Below, piece after piece: positions 18,798 through 28,704 of a stretch of DNA of 64,000 nucleotides. This DNA comes from Chitinophagaceae bacterium UBA2791 (GTDB taxonomy: Bacteria; Bacteroidota; Bacteroidia; Chitinophagales; Chitinophagaceae). The notes under the pieces were generated by a model. That model worked only from the letters and a program-made list of their open reading frames with translations. It was not told where the DNA came from and searched no databases. The position numbers were made by a program, and so were the translations under genes. The DNA lies in contig DEHV01000005.1 of assembly GCA_002352105.1 (NCBI GenBank), positions 26,077-90,076 on the forward strand, given 5' to 3'. How positions within the stretch are numbered: position 1 is the stretch's first letter; every line of letters begins with the position of its first letter.

Positions 18798-20111
18798 TTA
18801 CATTACGATCAACTTCTTACCCTCAAGCCGGAAGTTCACTTCCATCTTTCCCAATATGCTTAGCACCTGCGTAAGGCTGAGGTTTTTCTGGATCTCCCCC
18901 TGGAACTCGCGCACAGGGATCCTGCCATTGTAAACCACGTCCACATCATACCATCTCGCTAACTGACGCATAACAGTTTGGATATTCGCATTGGAAAAAT
19001 AAAACAACCCGTTCTTCCACGCCATCGCCTCTTCCAGGTTGGCATTCTTCAGGATTTTTATTCCCGCCTGATCATTTACCTGCGACTGCTCTCCCGGTTT
19101 TAATACCCCTGACGCCCCTCCGCGCGATACTTTGACGCTGCCTTCCAGCAAGGTTGTTTTTATATGCGATTCATCGCCGTATGCATTGATATTAAAATGC
19201 GTCCCGAGTACTTCAACCGTCATGTCATTTACCCTTACCTTAAAAGGACGACTGGTTCTATGCGTTGCCGGGTCTGTCATGTTCACCACTTCAAAATATG
19301 CTTCGCCGGTAATGCTTACCGTTCTTTCCTTTTCGATAAATACCGCCGGGTAGGTTATGGAAGATTCCGAATTCAGCCAAACCCTGGTGCCATCGGGCAG
19401 CATTAACTTGTATTGACCGCCTCTCGGCGTTCTCATAGTATTGTACATTGGCTTATCGGCGGCAACCCCATTTACGTTATACCGCAGCTGCCCATCGGCA
19501 AGTTTCACGACCTGGGTATTGCCCTGCCAGGCGAGTTGACCGCTCGAGGCGCTATCCAATACGATCGAAGAGCCGTCGGCCAGGGTCAGAATTGCCTTGT
19601 CGGAACCCGGGGCCACATCTTCCCGCACAGGAGGAGCCTGAGTTTCCGCAATAATAACAACAGGATCGTCCTGTTTCATATTCCATATATAAACGCCAAT
19701 GCCCATCAGTAAAACAACCGCTGCCGAATAACGAAACCAGCGTGTTTTCATAAAATGCACGCGATGCGCAACCCTGGCATTTCCGGCATCGTGGTCCGCA
19801 TCCTGCATCTCCCCGGTTGAATAGGCATGGTCTGCCTGCGCAGCCCCGGGATTTATATTGCCCGTTAAAGAGGCAGAGGCTTTCTCCTGTATATAACGCT
19901 CCAGGCGCTGACGGCTTTTAAGGCTATCATACCGGGAAAACCTGCTCAGTTCCCGCGCCGCCCATTCATCGTTCATCAGCTGCTCCAGCAATGCGCGGTT
20001 CCCGGGGCTTTCCCGGGCCCACTGCTCAAGCGCGGCTTCTTCCTCCATGCTCAATTGATCTTTCCATTTCTTTTCAATCAATTCACTGATATAAAGCGGC
20101 CTGTTTGACAT
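18798..20111 (-). CDS. FecR family anti-sigma factor
   Basis: A 437-residue protein. The cytoplasmic N-terminus (SELIEKKWKDQLSMEEEAALEQW) is followed by one membrane helix near 126-146 (YSAAVVLLMGIGVYIWNM) and a FecR domain with LPDGTRVWLNSESSITYPAVF and ITGEAYFEV. The C-terminal DUF4974 domain carries TVMRQLARWYDVDVVY. It should sequester the sigma factor encoded 97 bp upstream until the STN domain of the downstream SusC signals ligand binding. A 255-bp gap to SusC suggests a separate, sigma-dependent promoter for the transporter. Confidence 0.95.
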   Translation of the reverse strand: MSNRPLYISELIEKKWKDQLSMEEEAALEQWARESPGNRALLEQLMNDEWAARELSRFSRYDSLKSRQRLERYIQEKASASLTGNINPGAAQADHAYSTGEMQDADHDAGNARVAHRVHFMKTRWFRYSAAVVLLMGIGVYIWNMKQDDPVVIIAETQAPPVREDVAPGSDKAILTLADGSSIVLDSASSGQLAWQGNTQVVKLADGQLRYNVNGVAADKPMYNTMRTPRGGQYKLMLPDGTRVWLNSESSITYPAVFIEKERTVSITGEAYFEVVNMTDPATHRTSRPFKVRVNDMTVEVLGTHFNINAYGDESHIKTTLLEGSVKVSRGGASGVLKPGEQSQVNDQAGIKILKNANLEEAMAWKNGLFYFSNANIQTVMRQLARWYDVDVVYNGRIPVREFQGEIQKNLSLTQVLSILGKMEVNFRLEGKKLIVM

Positions 20112-20208
20112 GTGTAAAAATTAAACATGATAAATTCATCCTCCGAAGAATGAGCGCTTAATTAAAACGAACAGCGTTTCGTTTTGTACCCGGAAAATGT
20201 TCTTTTTT

Positions 20209-20781
20209 TTACGATGCCTGGAAAAGAAAATAACTGATGATAAGCGGAGATAGATTTTGTTGCTGGCTTAAGGCTACGCGCAGTAATTTAATCCCTTCTG
20301 ATTTTCGGTTGCGTACGGTTTGCGGAGCGATGGAAAGGTCTTCAGCGATCTCTTCATTCTTTTTACCTTCAAGTAGGGCCAGCTTAATAGGACCTTTGTA
20401 TTTCCGCGGCAATTTTTCAATGGCGGCATAGATGGCTTGCAGGACCTCGGCCCGGATCAGCTGCCTTTCGGCGTTATCGTATTGCTCATCGCTTAAACGA
20501 GTGATCTCTGCATGGGATCCCTTATGACGCCGGATAGCCCGCAGATGATCGTAACAAGCGTTGCGGGTAACAGTATATAAAAATGACTTCAGCCCTTTTG
20601 TTGAATCGAAGCTTCCGGAGAAATCCAATAGCTTAATAAAACTTTCCGTAGCCAGGTCCTGCGCTGCATCGGCATTGCCCACCAGGTTTTCGGCAAAAAA
20701 ACACAGGGGCCGGTAGTAAGCAGCATACAGTTCATCAAATGCTTCTGCTTTTCTCTGCCGCAACGCGTCTAAAAAAGCCAT
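20209..20781 (-). CDS. ECF RNA polymerase sigma factor
   Basis: The open frame extends to 20976, but the recognisable sigma domain begins at the ATG at 20779-20781 (MAFLDALRQRKAEAFDELY), giving 190 residues. GAGGAG lies 13 nt upstream of it. The longer form would overlap the divergent TolC gene by 7 bp and add 65 non-conserved residues, so I prefer the short start; 20811 is another option. Region 2 (DAAQDLATESFIKLLDF) and region 4 (KKNEEIAEDLSIAPQTVRNRK) are intact. It is the likely activator of the FecR/SusC/SusD block. Confidence 0.9.
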   Translation of the reverse strand: MAFLDALRQRKAEAFDELYAAYYRPLCFFAENLVGNADAAQDLATESFIKLLDFSGSFDSTKGLKSFLYTVTRNACYDHLRAIRRHKGSHAEITRLSDEQYDNAERQLIRAEVLQAIYAAIEKLPRKYKGPIKLALLEGKKNEEIAEDLSIAPQTVRNRKSEGIKLLRVALSQQQNLSPLIISYFLFQAS

Positions 20782-20969
20782 ATCATCGTGGTATCTCCTC
20801 ACCGGAAACATGCTTTGGAATGAAAACAATACATATGAAGGTAACAATTTACCGGGCATTAAAGCGGAAGGGCCGAAATATAATGATCCATTGATTATAT
20901 AGCTCCCATACATAAATTTGCAGGATAGGATATGCCTGCTCAACCAAACGATTATCTTATCATCGCTGT

Positions 20970-22391
20970 ATGACAAACTCAGGAGCCAGGGAAATTCAAC
21001 GTAATTTCTTTTTGCTATGCATGGCCATTATGTTAACGGCTCCCGCTCTCTATGCGCAGCAAAAGCCATTGCTTCTGTCTGAAGCCATTGCCAATGGCCT
21101 CAGCGCTTATCCGAACATCAAGGCCAAACAATTTTATATTCAGTCGTCCCGGGCCCTGGTAGAAAATGCCCGCAATGAAAGGTTGCCCAATGTGGAGGTA
21201 TCCCTGCAACAGAGTTTTGGCACCATCAATGGGTTATTTGGGCCCTTATCGGGATTTGGCGGCGTCATGGGCGTCGCTTCTTCAGGCCCTCCTCATTCCA
21301 GTCAGAACTGGAATGCAGGGTTTGGCGCTTCCTACATCATGAATACCAACTGGGAATTTTTCACTTTCGGCAGGCGGCATTCCAGGATATCCTTATCCCA
21401 GGCGCAGGTAGACAAAGATTCGGCCGACCTCGCCCGGGAAGCCTTTATGCTGAGCGCGAAAATAGCAGGCGCCTACCTGAACCTGATCATTGTACGGAAA
21501 ATAGCGGATAATGCCGAAGCCAATCTGAAACGAACGCAATATATACAGGAAGTGGTTCAGGCCAGGACCCGCTCGGGGCTAAATGCGGGAGTAGATTCTT
21601 CTATTGCCAACGCAGAGGTGGCCAGCGCAAAGCTTGCCCTTATCGCTTCGCAGGATAATGAGCTGCAGATACGCAATCAATTGGCTCAACTGTTAAATAC
21701 AGATCCCCTTCTTCCCCTGGAGTTGGATACCAGCTATCTTGAACATACGCCGCAGCAATTCAATGCCGATACCGATATCTCGGTCAATCCGCAGGCAAAA
21801 TTCTACGACGCCCGCGTCAGGGAAAGCGAGCAGCATGCCGATTATCTCAAAAAAAGCATTCTTCCCGGGCTTAATCTTTTTGGCATCTACCAGACGCGAG
21901 GCTCGGGATTTGGCTTTGATTATTCTCCCTACCAGGGGATCTATAGCAAAAGCTACTGGGAAGGCATAAAACCTTCGCGCAGCAATTACCTGGCGGGGAT
22001 CTCGATCGCCTGGAATATCCTGAGCATCAAAAAAATAAAAGAGCAGGAGACGGCGCAGCGATTCATCTCCAGCGCATACCGGCAGGAATATGATCTGCTC
22101 AGCGCCCAGCTAAGAGCTCAGTTGGCCCTGGCCGACCAGCGAATTGAATATTCCCTGATCGCGCTAAAGGAGGCTCCTGTTCAATATAAGGCGGCCGCGG
22201 ACGCCTATAACCAGAAAAGCGTGTTATATAAAAACGGATTGACGAATATCATAGATGTTCAGCAGGCCTTATACGCTGTGAACAAGGCAGAGACCAATCT
22301 TGCAGGGGCTTATATACAGGTATGGCAGGCATTGTTGCTGAAAGCCGCCGCCTCGGGCGATCTTGATCTTTTCTTAAAACAGATCAGGTAG
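20970..22391 (+). CDS. TolC-family outer-membrane efflux protein
   Basis: A 473-residue protein with a signal peptide (FFLLCMAIMLTAPALYAQ) followed by the duplicated outer-membrane efflux helices (LLLSEAIANGLSAYPNIKAKQ; YNQKSVLYKNGLTNIIDVQQALYAV). It forms the trimeric outer-membrane channel of a tripartite pump. The inner-membrane RND pump follows after 107 bp and the adaptor after that, in the order TolC, RND, adaptor. Confidence 0.92.
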   Translation: MTNSGAREIQRNFFLLCMAIMLTAPALYAQQKPLLLSEAIANGLSAYPNIKAKQFYIQSSRALVENARNERLPNVEVSLQQSFGTINGLFGPLSGFGGVMGVASSGPPHSSQNWNAGFGASYIMNTNWEFFTFGRRHSRISLSQAQVDKDSADLAREAFMLSAKIAGAYLNLIIVRKIADNAEANLKRTQYIQEVVQARTRSGLNAGVDSSIANAEVASAKLALIASQDNELQIRNQLAQLLNTDPLLPLELDTSYLEHTPQQFNADTDISVNPQAKFYDARVRESEQHADYLKKSILPGLNLFGIYQTRGSGFGFDYSPYQGIYSKSYWEGIKPSRSNYLAGISIAWNILSIKKIKEQETAQRFISSAYRQEYDLLSAQLRAQLALADQRIEYSLIALKEAPVQYKAAADAYNQKSVLYKNGLTNIIDVQQALYAVNKAETNLAGAYIQVWQALLLKAAASGDLDLFLKQIR

Positions 22392-22498
22392 GATGATAAA
22401 TATGCTCATGCAGGAAAAATGCGAAGCATTCGCTGAGGCTAATAAAATTTAGCGCGCGAAGCAGAAGCCAAAGATAGTATACACCGAATACGAAGACG

Positions 22499-25400
22499 AT
22501 GAATCTAATAAGAGCGGCATTAAGAAAACCTATAACCATCATCGTTATGGCGGTGGGATTGTTATTCTTCGGCATCAAAGCGGCCCGCACCATCAAGATA
22601 GACATCTTCCCCCAACTGGACCTGCCGGTTATCTATCTTTCCCATCCTTATGGAGGTTTTACGCCCGACCAGATGGAAGCGTATTTCGGAAAGAACTACG
22701 TGAACCTGATGCTCTATGTTTCCGGGATAAAAATGATCGAGACCAAAAATATCCAGGGACTCACGCTGCTCAAGTTCACTTTTCATGAAGGCACGGATAT
22801 GGCCCAGGCGGCGGCCGAGGTAAACGGCTTCAGCACGCGGGCGCAGGCCAATTTCCCGCCGGGATCCGTTCCGCCGTTTATCATTCGTTTCGACGCGTCC
22901 ACGCTGCCCGTCGGGCAACTGGTCCTGAGCAGCCCGATCAGAACCAATAACGAATTGCAGGATTTTGCCAACATCTATATCCGCTCAGGATTCACTTCCA
23001 TTCCCGGCATCGTTTCGCCCGCCCCATTCGGCGGCAGCGCGCGCACGATCGTGATCAAAGCAAACCCCGAGCTGCTGCGTTCGCACAATATGTCGCCCGA
23101 TCAGCTGGTCGCGGCGCTAAGGATCAATAACCAGGCTACCCCGGCGGGAACCGTGCGCATCGGCGATAAAAATTATTTCACGCCCGCCAATACCAGCTTT
23201 AAGACCGTAAAGGAATTTGAAAATATTCCCCTCTTCACGGGAAGCGTAGGGAATATTTATTTAAAAGACGTAGCTACGGTGGAAGACGGCGCCGATATTA
23301 CCACGGGATTCGTGCTGGTGAATGGAAAAAGATCTGTTTACCTGCCCATCACCAAGATCGCTTCGGCCTCCACCTGGGAAGTGGTTCAAAACCTTAAAAA
23401 AGCGCTCCCGCGTTTTCAGGCCGTATTGCCCGAGGATGTCCATCTCAGCTATGAGTTCGATCAATCTGCATACGTGATCAATGCCGTTAAAAACCTGATG
23501 GCTGAAGGCGTAATCGGCGCGATACTTACCGGCCTCATGGTGTTGCTATTCCTTCGCGACCCCAGGGGCGCCCTTATCGTGATCTTAACTATTCCAACCT
23601 GTATCATTTCGGCGGTATTGTTTCTCTCCCTTTTCGACCAGACCATCAACATCATGACGCTTAGCGGTCTCGCTTTGGCTGTCGGCATCCTGGTAGACGA
23701 GTCGACGGTAACCATTGAGAACATACGCCAGCACATGGATAGAGGCAAGCCTAAGGCGCTGGCAATCTGGGATGCCTGTAAGGAGATCGCCTTTTCAAAG
23801 CTGCTGATCCTTTTTTGTATCCTCGCCGTATTCGCGCCGGCTTTTTCCATGAAAGGCATTCCCGGCGCGCTTTTCCTGCCGCTGGCGCTAGCCATTTCCT
23901 TTGCCATGATCATGTCTTATCTCCTGTCGCAGACCCTGGTGCCCATTCTTGCCAACTGGCTGATGACCGATCAGCATGCCCAACCTGAAAGCGGCGGCGC
24001 CTCAAAAAAATGGTTTCGGAAAAGCCCGGCGGAAGAGCAACGCGCATTCTCACGGTCTGGAATAATCGCAGATTCAGAACAAAATGACTGGCAGCAAGGG
24101 GATTTGCCTGAAAACAGCGCAGCTCAAAAACAGGCAAAGCCATCTGCTTTTGAAAGGATAAGGAGCCGCTTCCTGCGTTTTATCGACAGGCTGATGCCTT
24201 ACAAAAAACCGATCGTAGCCATATACCTTATGGGCTCGATCTTCCTCTCGGTCGTAATGATCCGCCAGATCGGCCGCGATGTGTTGCCCAGGTCTGATGA
24301 AGGACAGTTCCAGGTAAGGCTCCGTGACGAAGATGGAACGCGCATAGAAAAAACGGAAAGGAACACCCTCAAAGCGCTGGAAGTACTGAACAACCTTGTG
24401 GGAAAGGAAAATGTCGCCATCACCTCCGCTATGGTGGGCATGCATGCGCCGACCTACTCGACCAATCCCATCTACCTGTTCATGGCGGGCCCTCACGAAG
24501 CCGTATTGCAGGCGGCGCTTAAGCCGGACTATAAAACGGATATGGATGAACTGAAAGATGCTTTCCGGGAAAAAATGCGCGAAGCCCTGCCCACGGTAAA
24601 GCTTTCTTTTGAACCTATCGAGCTTACGGATAAAATGCTGAGCGAAGGGTCGCCCACCTCCATAGAGGTAAAAATTGCGGGGAAAAATAAACCCCTAAAT
24701 GAAGTCTATGCCAACAAGGTCATCGACGAACTTAAGCGCATTCCCTATTTAAGAGATGTGCAACTCGGACAGGCTGTCCGCGCGCCGGCCCTCCATATAA
24801 ATATCGACAGGGTGCGCGCTGCGCAACTGGGGACCAATGTCAATGAAATCGCCCGTTCCGTGATCACGGCAACCTCGTCTTCCCGTTTTACGGAAAAAAA
24901 CATCTGGCTCGACCCGCGGATCGGCCAGGGTTATAATGTCCAGGTGCAGATACCGGAAAACGAGATGACCAGTATCGACAATATCAGGGAGATCCCCGTG
25001 CTCCCCAATGCCGCGCGCCCCGTGCTGGAAGACGTGGCTACGATCACGCCTGGCGCTATCTATGGAGAAAACGACAATATCGGCGCGATGCCCCTGCTAT
25101 CAGTAACCGCCAACTTATACAAGAAAGACCTTGGCTCCGCCGCCAGGGACGTAGAGAAAGCTATCGCGAACATCGGCGGGCTCCCGCGCGGGCTGACCAT
25201 AGAAACAAAGGGATTGTCTACCGTGCTGCGGGATACGATGAGCAGCCTGGAAGACGGCCTGCTTATCGCGATCATTGTGATCTTCCTGATGCTCGCCGCC
25301 AATTTTCAATCGTTCAGAGTTTCACTGGCGGCGCTGTGCGCGGCGCCCGCCGTGATAGCCGGCTCCTTAGCCTTGCTCATGCTCACCGGCTGCACGCTGA

Positions 25401-25837
25401 ACCTTCAATCCTATATGGGAATGATCATGTCTGTTGGCGTTTCGATATCGAACTGCGTACTGCTGATCACCAATGCCGAGGAACTGCGCCGGAAAAACGG
25501 CGACGCCATCCGGTCGGCAAAGGAAGCGGCCGCCCTGCGCATGAGGCCGATCCTCATGACCAGCATAGCGATGGTAGCCGGCATGATCCCCATGGCCACA
25601 GGCATCGGCGAAGGAGGCGATCAGGCTTCTCCGTTAGGAAGAGCGGTGATCGGCGGGCTCATCGCTTCTACGTTCGCCGCATTATTTATTCTTCCGCTGG
25701 CATTTGCCTGGATACAACGGAGATCGTCTATCGCATCCCTGTCGCTGGATCCGGAAGACAAAAACAGCAAACATTATATTCCGCAACTATACGAAGCTTC
25801 CGATGATGAAAACAGGGAAGCCGGAAACCAAACCTAA
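22499..25837 (+). CDS. RND efflux pump, inner-membrane permease (AcrB-like)
   Basis: A 1112-residue protein with the standard two-fold RND layout: a first helix, periplasmic porter loop, helices, then a repeat of the same. The TM4 proton-relay motif reads GILVDESTVTIENI, where the AcrB DD is DE. A hydrophilic insertion rich in Q, E, S and K (about residues 490-560) replaces the usual cytoplasmic linker. The second half ends with helices carrying MRPILMTSIAMVAGMIPMATGIGEGG. The exported compounds are unknown. Together with its neighbours it forms a complete pump. Confidence 0.93.
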   Translation: MNLIRAALRKPITIIVMAVGLLFFGIKAARTIKIDIFPQLDLPVIYLSHPYGGFTPDQMEAYFGKNYVNLMLYVSGIKMIETKNIQGLTLLKFTFHEGTDMAQAAAEVNGFSTRAQANFPPGSVPPFIIRFDASTLPVGQLVLSSPIRTNNELQDFANIYIRSGFTSIPGIVSPAPFGGSARTIVIKANPELLRSHNMSPDQLVAALRINNQATPAGTVRIGDKNYFTPANTSFKTVKEFENIPLFTGSVGNIYLKDVATVEDGADITTGFVLVNGKRSVYLPITKIASASTWEVVQNLKKALPRFQAVLPEDVHLSYEFDQSAYVINAVKNLMAEGVIGAILTGLMVLLFLRDPRGALIVILTIPTCIISAVLFLSLFDQTINIMTLSGLALAVGILVDESTVTIENIRQHMDRGKPKALAIWDACKEIAFSKLLILFCILAVFAPAFSMKGIPGALFLPLALAISFAMIMSYLLSQTLVPILANWLMTDQHAQPESGGASKKWFRKSPAEEQRAFSRSGIIADSEQNDWQQGDLPENSAAQKQAKPSAFERIRSRFLRFIDRLMPYKKPIVAIYLMGSIFLSVVMIRQIGRDVLPRSDEGQFQVRLRDEDGTRIEKTERNTLKALEVLNNLVGKENVAITSAMVGMHAPTYSTNPIYLFMAGPHEAVLQAALKPDYKTDMDELKDAFREKMREALPTVKLSFEPIELTDKMLSEGSPTSIEVKIAGKNKPLNEVYANKVIDELKRIPYLRDVQLGQAVRAPALHINIDRVRAAQLGTNVNEIARSVITATSSSRFTEKNIWLDPRIGQGYNVQVQIPENEMTSIDNIREIPVLPNAARPVLEDVATITPGAIYGENDNIGAMPLLSVTANLYKKDLGSAARDVEKAIANIGGLPRGLTIETKGLSTVLRDTMSSLEDGLLIAIIVIFLMLAANFQSFRVSLAALCAAPAVIAGSLALLMLTGCTLNLQSYMGMIMSVGVSISNCVLLITNAEELRRKNGDAIRSAKEAAALRMRPILMTSIAMVAGMIPMATGIGEGGDQASPLGRAVIGGLIASTFAALFILPLAFAWIQRRSSIASLSLDPEDKNSKHYIPQLYEASDDENREAGNQT

Positions 25838-25868
25838 TAACAACGGGCATACGGGTAAATATCTCAAC

Positions 25869-26975
25869 ATGAAAACAACAACGCTTATCGCTTATATATC
25901 ATTCGCCATCGGAATAGCGGGCTGCTCGGCAGGGCCTGAAGAAAAAACCACAGCCGTCAAGTCAGAAGCTGCGTCGCGGGATTCCATAACCGTCACGACC
26001 CTGAAAAAGGAGCTGTTGTCTACCCAGATCCAACTGCCCGGAGAGCTGATCGCTTACCAGCAGGTAGACCTGTACGCCAAAGTGAACAGCTTTGTGAAAA
26101 AGCTCTATGTAGACGTCGGCTCGCAGGTAAAAGAGGGGCAGGTACTGGCTACCATGGAAGCGCCGGAGATCGCTTCACAGCTTTCCGGGGCCGAATCCAG
26201 GCTGCAGGCCATGGAAGCCGTTTATACGGCCAGCAAGGCCCATTACGAGCGGCTGCTCGAAACCAGCAAGACGCCGGGAACCATTTCTCCTAACGATCTC
26301 GATATGGCGCTGGCCAGGCAAAAATCCGACTATGCGCAGTGGCAGTCTGCCAAAGCCGCTTACAAGGAGATCAGCGACAACCGCGACTACCTTACGATAC
26401 GCGCGCCATTCTCAGGGGTCGTCAGCGCGCGCAACATAAGCCCCGGAGCTTATGCCGGACCTTCCGGAAAGGGTTCGGAACTGCCCTTGTTCACCCTGCA
26501 GCAACAGGATCGTCTACGCTTATCCGTTTCCATTCCTGAAGCCTACGTTAATTATTTATCAGACAAAAGCACGGCGCTTTTTACCGTCAGATCCCTGCCC
26601 AATCAACAGTTTGAAGCCACCCTGAACCGCCGCTCAGGCGCCCTGGACGCCCGGCTTCGCGCGGAACGCGTGGAAATGGATGTGATCAATAAAAACAAAA
26701 CGCTGCTGCCAGGCATGGTTGCAGAGATGATCATCCGGTTGCCCGCAAAGGACAGCGTGTTCACCGTTCCAAAGACCGCAGTAGTGAGCTCGCCCGAAAA
26801 AGTATTTGTGATAAAGGTTGTAGATGGACAGGCGCAATGGACGACGGTGCGCAGGGGACGGGAATCGGACGGCAGATCAGAGATCCATGGATCGCTTTCC
26901 GATGGAGATACCCTGGTAGTGTTTGCCAACGAAGAGATCCGCGATGGCTCCCGGATCGGGCATCTCCGCTGGTGA
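25869..26975 (+). CDS. RND efflux periplasmic adaptor (membrane fusion lipoprotein)
   Basis: The frame is open from 25704, but the signal peptide begins at the ATG at 25869 (MKTTTLIAYISFAIGIAGC), giving 368 residues with lipidated C19. This start also avoids overlap with the RND gene, 31 bp upstream. Adaptor features are a biotinyl/lipoyl-like half-motif (FVKKLYVDVGSQVKEGQVLA), a coiled-coil hairpin about residues 95-165, a beta-barrel region and a membrane-proximal domain. It links the pump to the TolC-like channel. Confidence 0.93.
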   Translation: MKTTTLIAYISFAIGIAGCSAGPEEKTTAVKSEAASRDSITVTTLKKELLSTQIQLPGELIAYQQVDLYAKVNSFVKKLYVDVGSQVKEGQVLATMEAPEIASQLSGAESRLQAMEAVYTASKAHYERLLETSKTPGTISPNDLDMALARQKSDYAQWQSAKAAYKEISDNRDYLTIRAPFSGVVSARNISPGAYAGPSGKGSELPLFTLQQQDRLRLSVSIPEAYVNYLSDKSTALFTVRSLPNQQFEATLNRRSGALDARLRAERVEMDVINKNKTLLPGMVAEMIIRLPAKDSVFTVPKTAVVSSPEKVFVIKVVDGQAQWTTVRRGRESDGRSEIHGSLSDGDTLVVFANEEIRDGSRIGHLRW

Positions 26976-27087
26976 ATTGCGACGAACATTAAGCGACAAA
27001 AATCCTGCAGGCGTTAAATATTTATAGCATGGCAGCGCCATAACAAATGCTAAGCCGTAAAAGCTATGTGGATGAACGCAATCGCCT

Positions 27088-28515
27088 TTATTTCGCCTTG
27101 GCGCTCTTGCTGGCATATTTCGTATTGCCGTAAGCGCCTAAGTTTCGCCGGCCCCCGTTTGGATTGGGCTCATTCTCAAAACTGTCCGAAGGATCAGCGG
27201 CATCTATAGCCGGACTGTCGGCCTTGTCGCGGGTCCAGGAAAAAGCGGGAGCATTCCATCTTCCGGCGGTAGACCTGAGATGGTAGTCATTTGCAGCAGG
27301 ATTGGCGAATAAGGGATCCTGTCCGTGTATATTTCCCTTTCCTTCCCGAAGCGCCGGCAGGGTTGAGGGATCCTGGGAAAAAAGGCAGTAACTGACGGCA
27401 AGAGTAGAGTTTTGGGTAGTATCGAAAACAAAGTCGCGGCCCTGCCCGTTATTCCAAATAATGGAATTCGTTACCGTCACATCTGAAAGCGCTTCCACCC
27501 AGAAACCAGCGTTCATGTTATCGACGATGGTACAGTTCCTGACGATGGCCGAGGTTCTTGCATTACCGTTATAATCGCCCCCTCCGTCAAACTGTAAGCC
27601 CGAGACCCGCTCACCTTCATTGCGATTCTTAAAAATAAGATCATACTCAACGATCGCCCGGGTGCCCTCGTCATAAAAAGAGGCAGAAGCGCCACGAGGT
27701 TTTTTGGCAAGGTTATCATATATGATATTGTAAGCGGAATAAACATCAGTATTTGTTCCCTGGCTGATAAACCCTGATCCATAGGAAGTATTGAATCCTT
27801 CTCCTTCCCCGATGATATTGCTTCTGATGATGTTCCTGAGTATCCTTGCATTACCGGTTACGCATACGCCGCCGCCATGATTATCATAGCCAGTATTGCC
27901 CTCTACAAGACAATCCTGGATGGTTACATTGGTGCTGTCCGATGTGAAAATGCCGGCCCCCCTGCCCGAGCTGTTGCTCCGCAAGATACACTCCGTTACC
28001 AGGGAACTCTTTGTTGTAGGCCCGGTTATAGCGATGCCGCCGCCCCTTGCCTTTCTTTCCGGCGCGCCGCAGTTTACTACTGTGCAGCGAGACACCGTAA
28101 CGCCGCTGTTGCCAAATATTCCTATGCCGGGATTGCCCTTGGTAATCGTAAATCCATCTATCGCGCCGTCGCAATCCCTCATGATAATATTACCTATGAT
28201 GATCGTATTGTATTTTTGATGATTCCTCGTTTTAAAGCTCCCATTTTTAAATCCGCCCAGGAGCGTGATATGCTTCGAGGATATCGACACGCTCTCCAGG
28301 TATGTTCCCTTTGCTACTTTAATGGTGTCCGAATCGATTGCCGCCAGCGCAGCCGCCTGGATCGTTGTAAAAGGATGGGTTTTCTCTCCTGTCTCTATCG
28401 AACCCTTATAGGATGAGTTTACATAGATAACAGCGGATTCGGCGCGCAGGGACAAAATCAAAAGTATAAAAACGCCCAAAAGACAGGCTAAGGATATTTT
28501 TTTGCTACAATACAT
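27088..28515 (-). CDS. Exported right-handed beta-helix repeat protein (DUF1565-like)
   Basis: A 475-residue protein with a signal peptide ending near residue 27. A DUF1565-type start follows (IYVNSSYKGSIETGEKTHPF, TIQAAALAAI) and then parallel beta-helix turns rich in N, G and V (GVTVSRCTVVNCGA, NVTIQDCLVEGN, DVTVTNSIIWNN). The end (AIDAADPSDSFENEPNPNGG) is typical of choice-of-anchor-Q proteins. Such helices often bind or cleave polysaccharide. I see no assignable catalytic residues. It converges on the efflux operon. Confidence 0.85.
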   Translation of the reverse strand: MYCSKKISLACLLGVFILLILSLRAESAVIYVNSSYKGSIETGEKTHPFTTIQAAALAAIDSDTIKVAKGTYLESVSISSKHITLLGGFKNGSFKTRNHQKYNTIIIGNIIMRDCDGAIDGFTITKGNPGIGIFGNSGVTVSRCTVVNCGAPERKARGGGIAITGPTTKSSLVTECILRSNSSGRGAGIFTSDSTNVTIQDCLVEGNTGYDNHGGGVCVTGNARILRNIIRSNIIGEGEGFNTSYGSGFISQGTNTDVYSAYNIIYDNLAKKPRGASASFYDEGTRAIVEYDLIFKNRNEGERVSGLQFDGGGDYNGNARTSAIVRNCTIVDNMNAGFWVEALSDVTVTNSIIWNNGQGRDFVFDTTQNSTLAVSYCLFSQDPSTLPALREGKGNIHGQDPLFANPAANDYHLRSTAGRWNAPAFSWTRDKADSPAIDAADPSDSFENEPNPNGGRRNLGAYGNTKYASKSAKAK

Positions 28516-28704
28516 CTACACAACTATTTGAACAATGAATATACTCAATATTTCTAAAGGATTTCGCGCCCGGTTTGCCTGCCAAGGTTTTGCGCGCGCT
28601 CATAAACAATTTGGACCAATTGTTGTTTGTATAAATAGTCCAAACGACTCAGGCAAGGGGGAAATGAGGGAAAGCTGTTAATTGTATTCATTAAAAATAC
28701 GACA

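Noticed and set aside
27877..28416. 179-codon plus-strand frame inside the beta-helix gene
   Set aside because: Antisense shadow; the minus-strand beta-helix protein is complete with a signal peptide.
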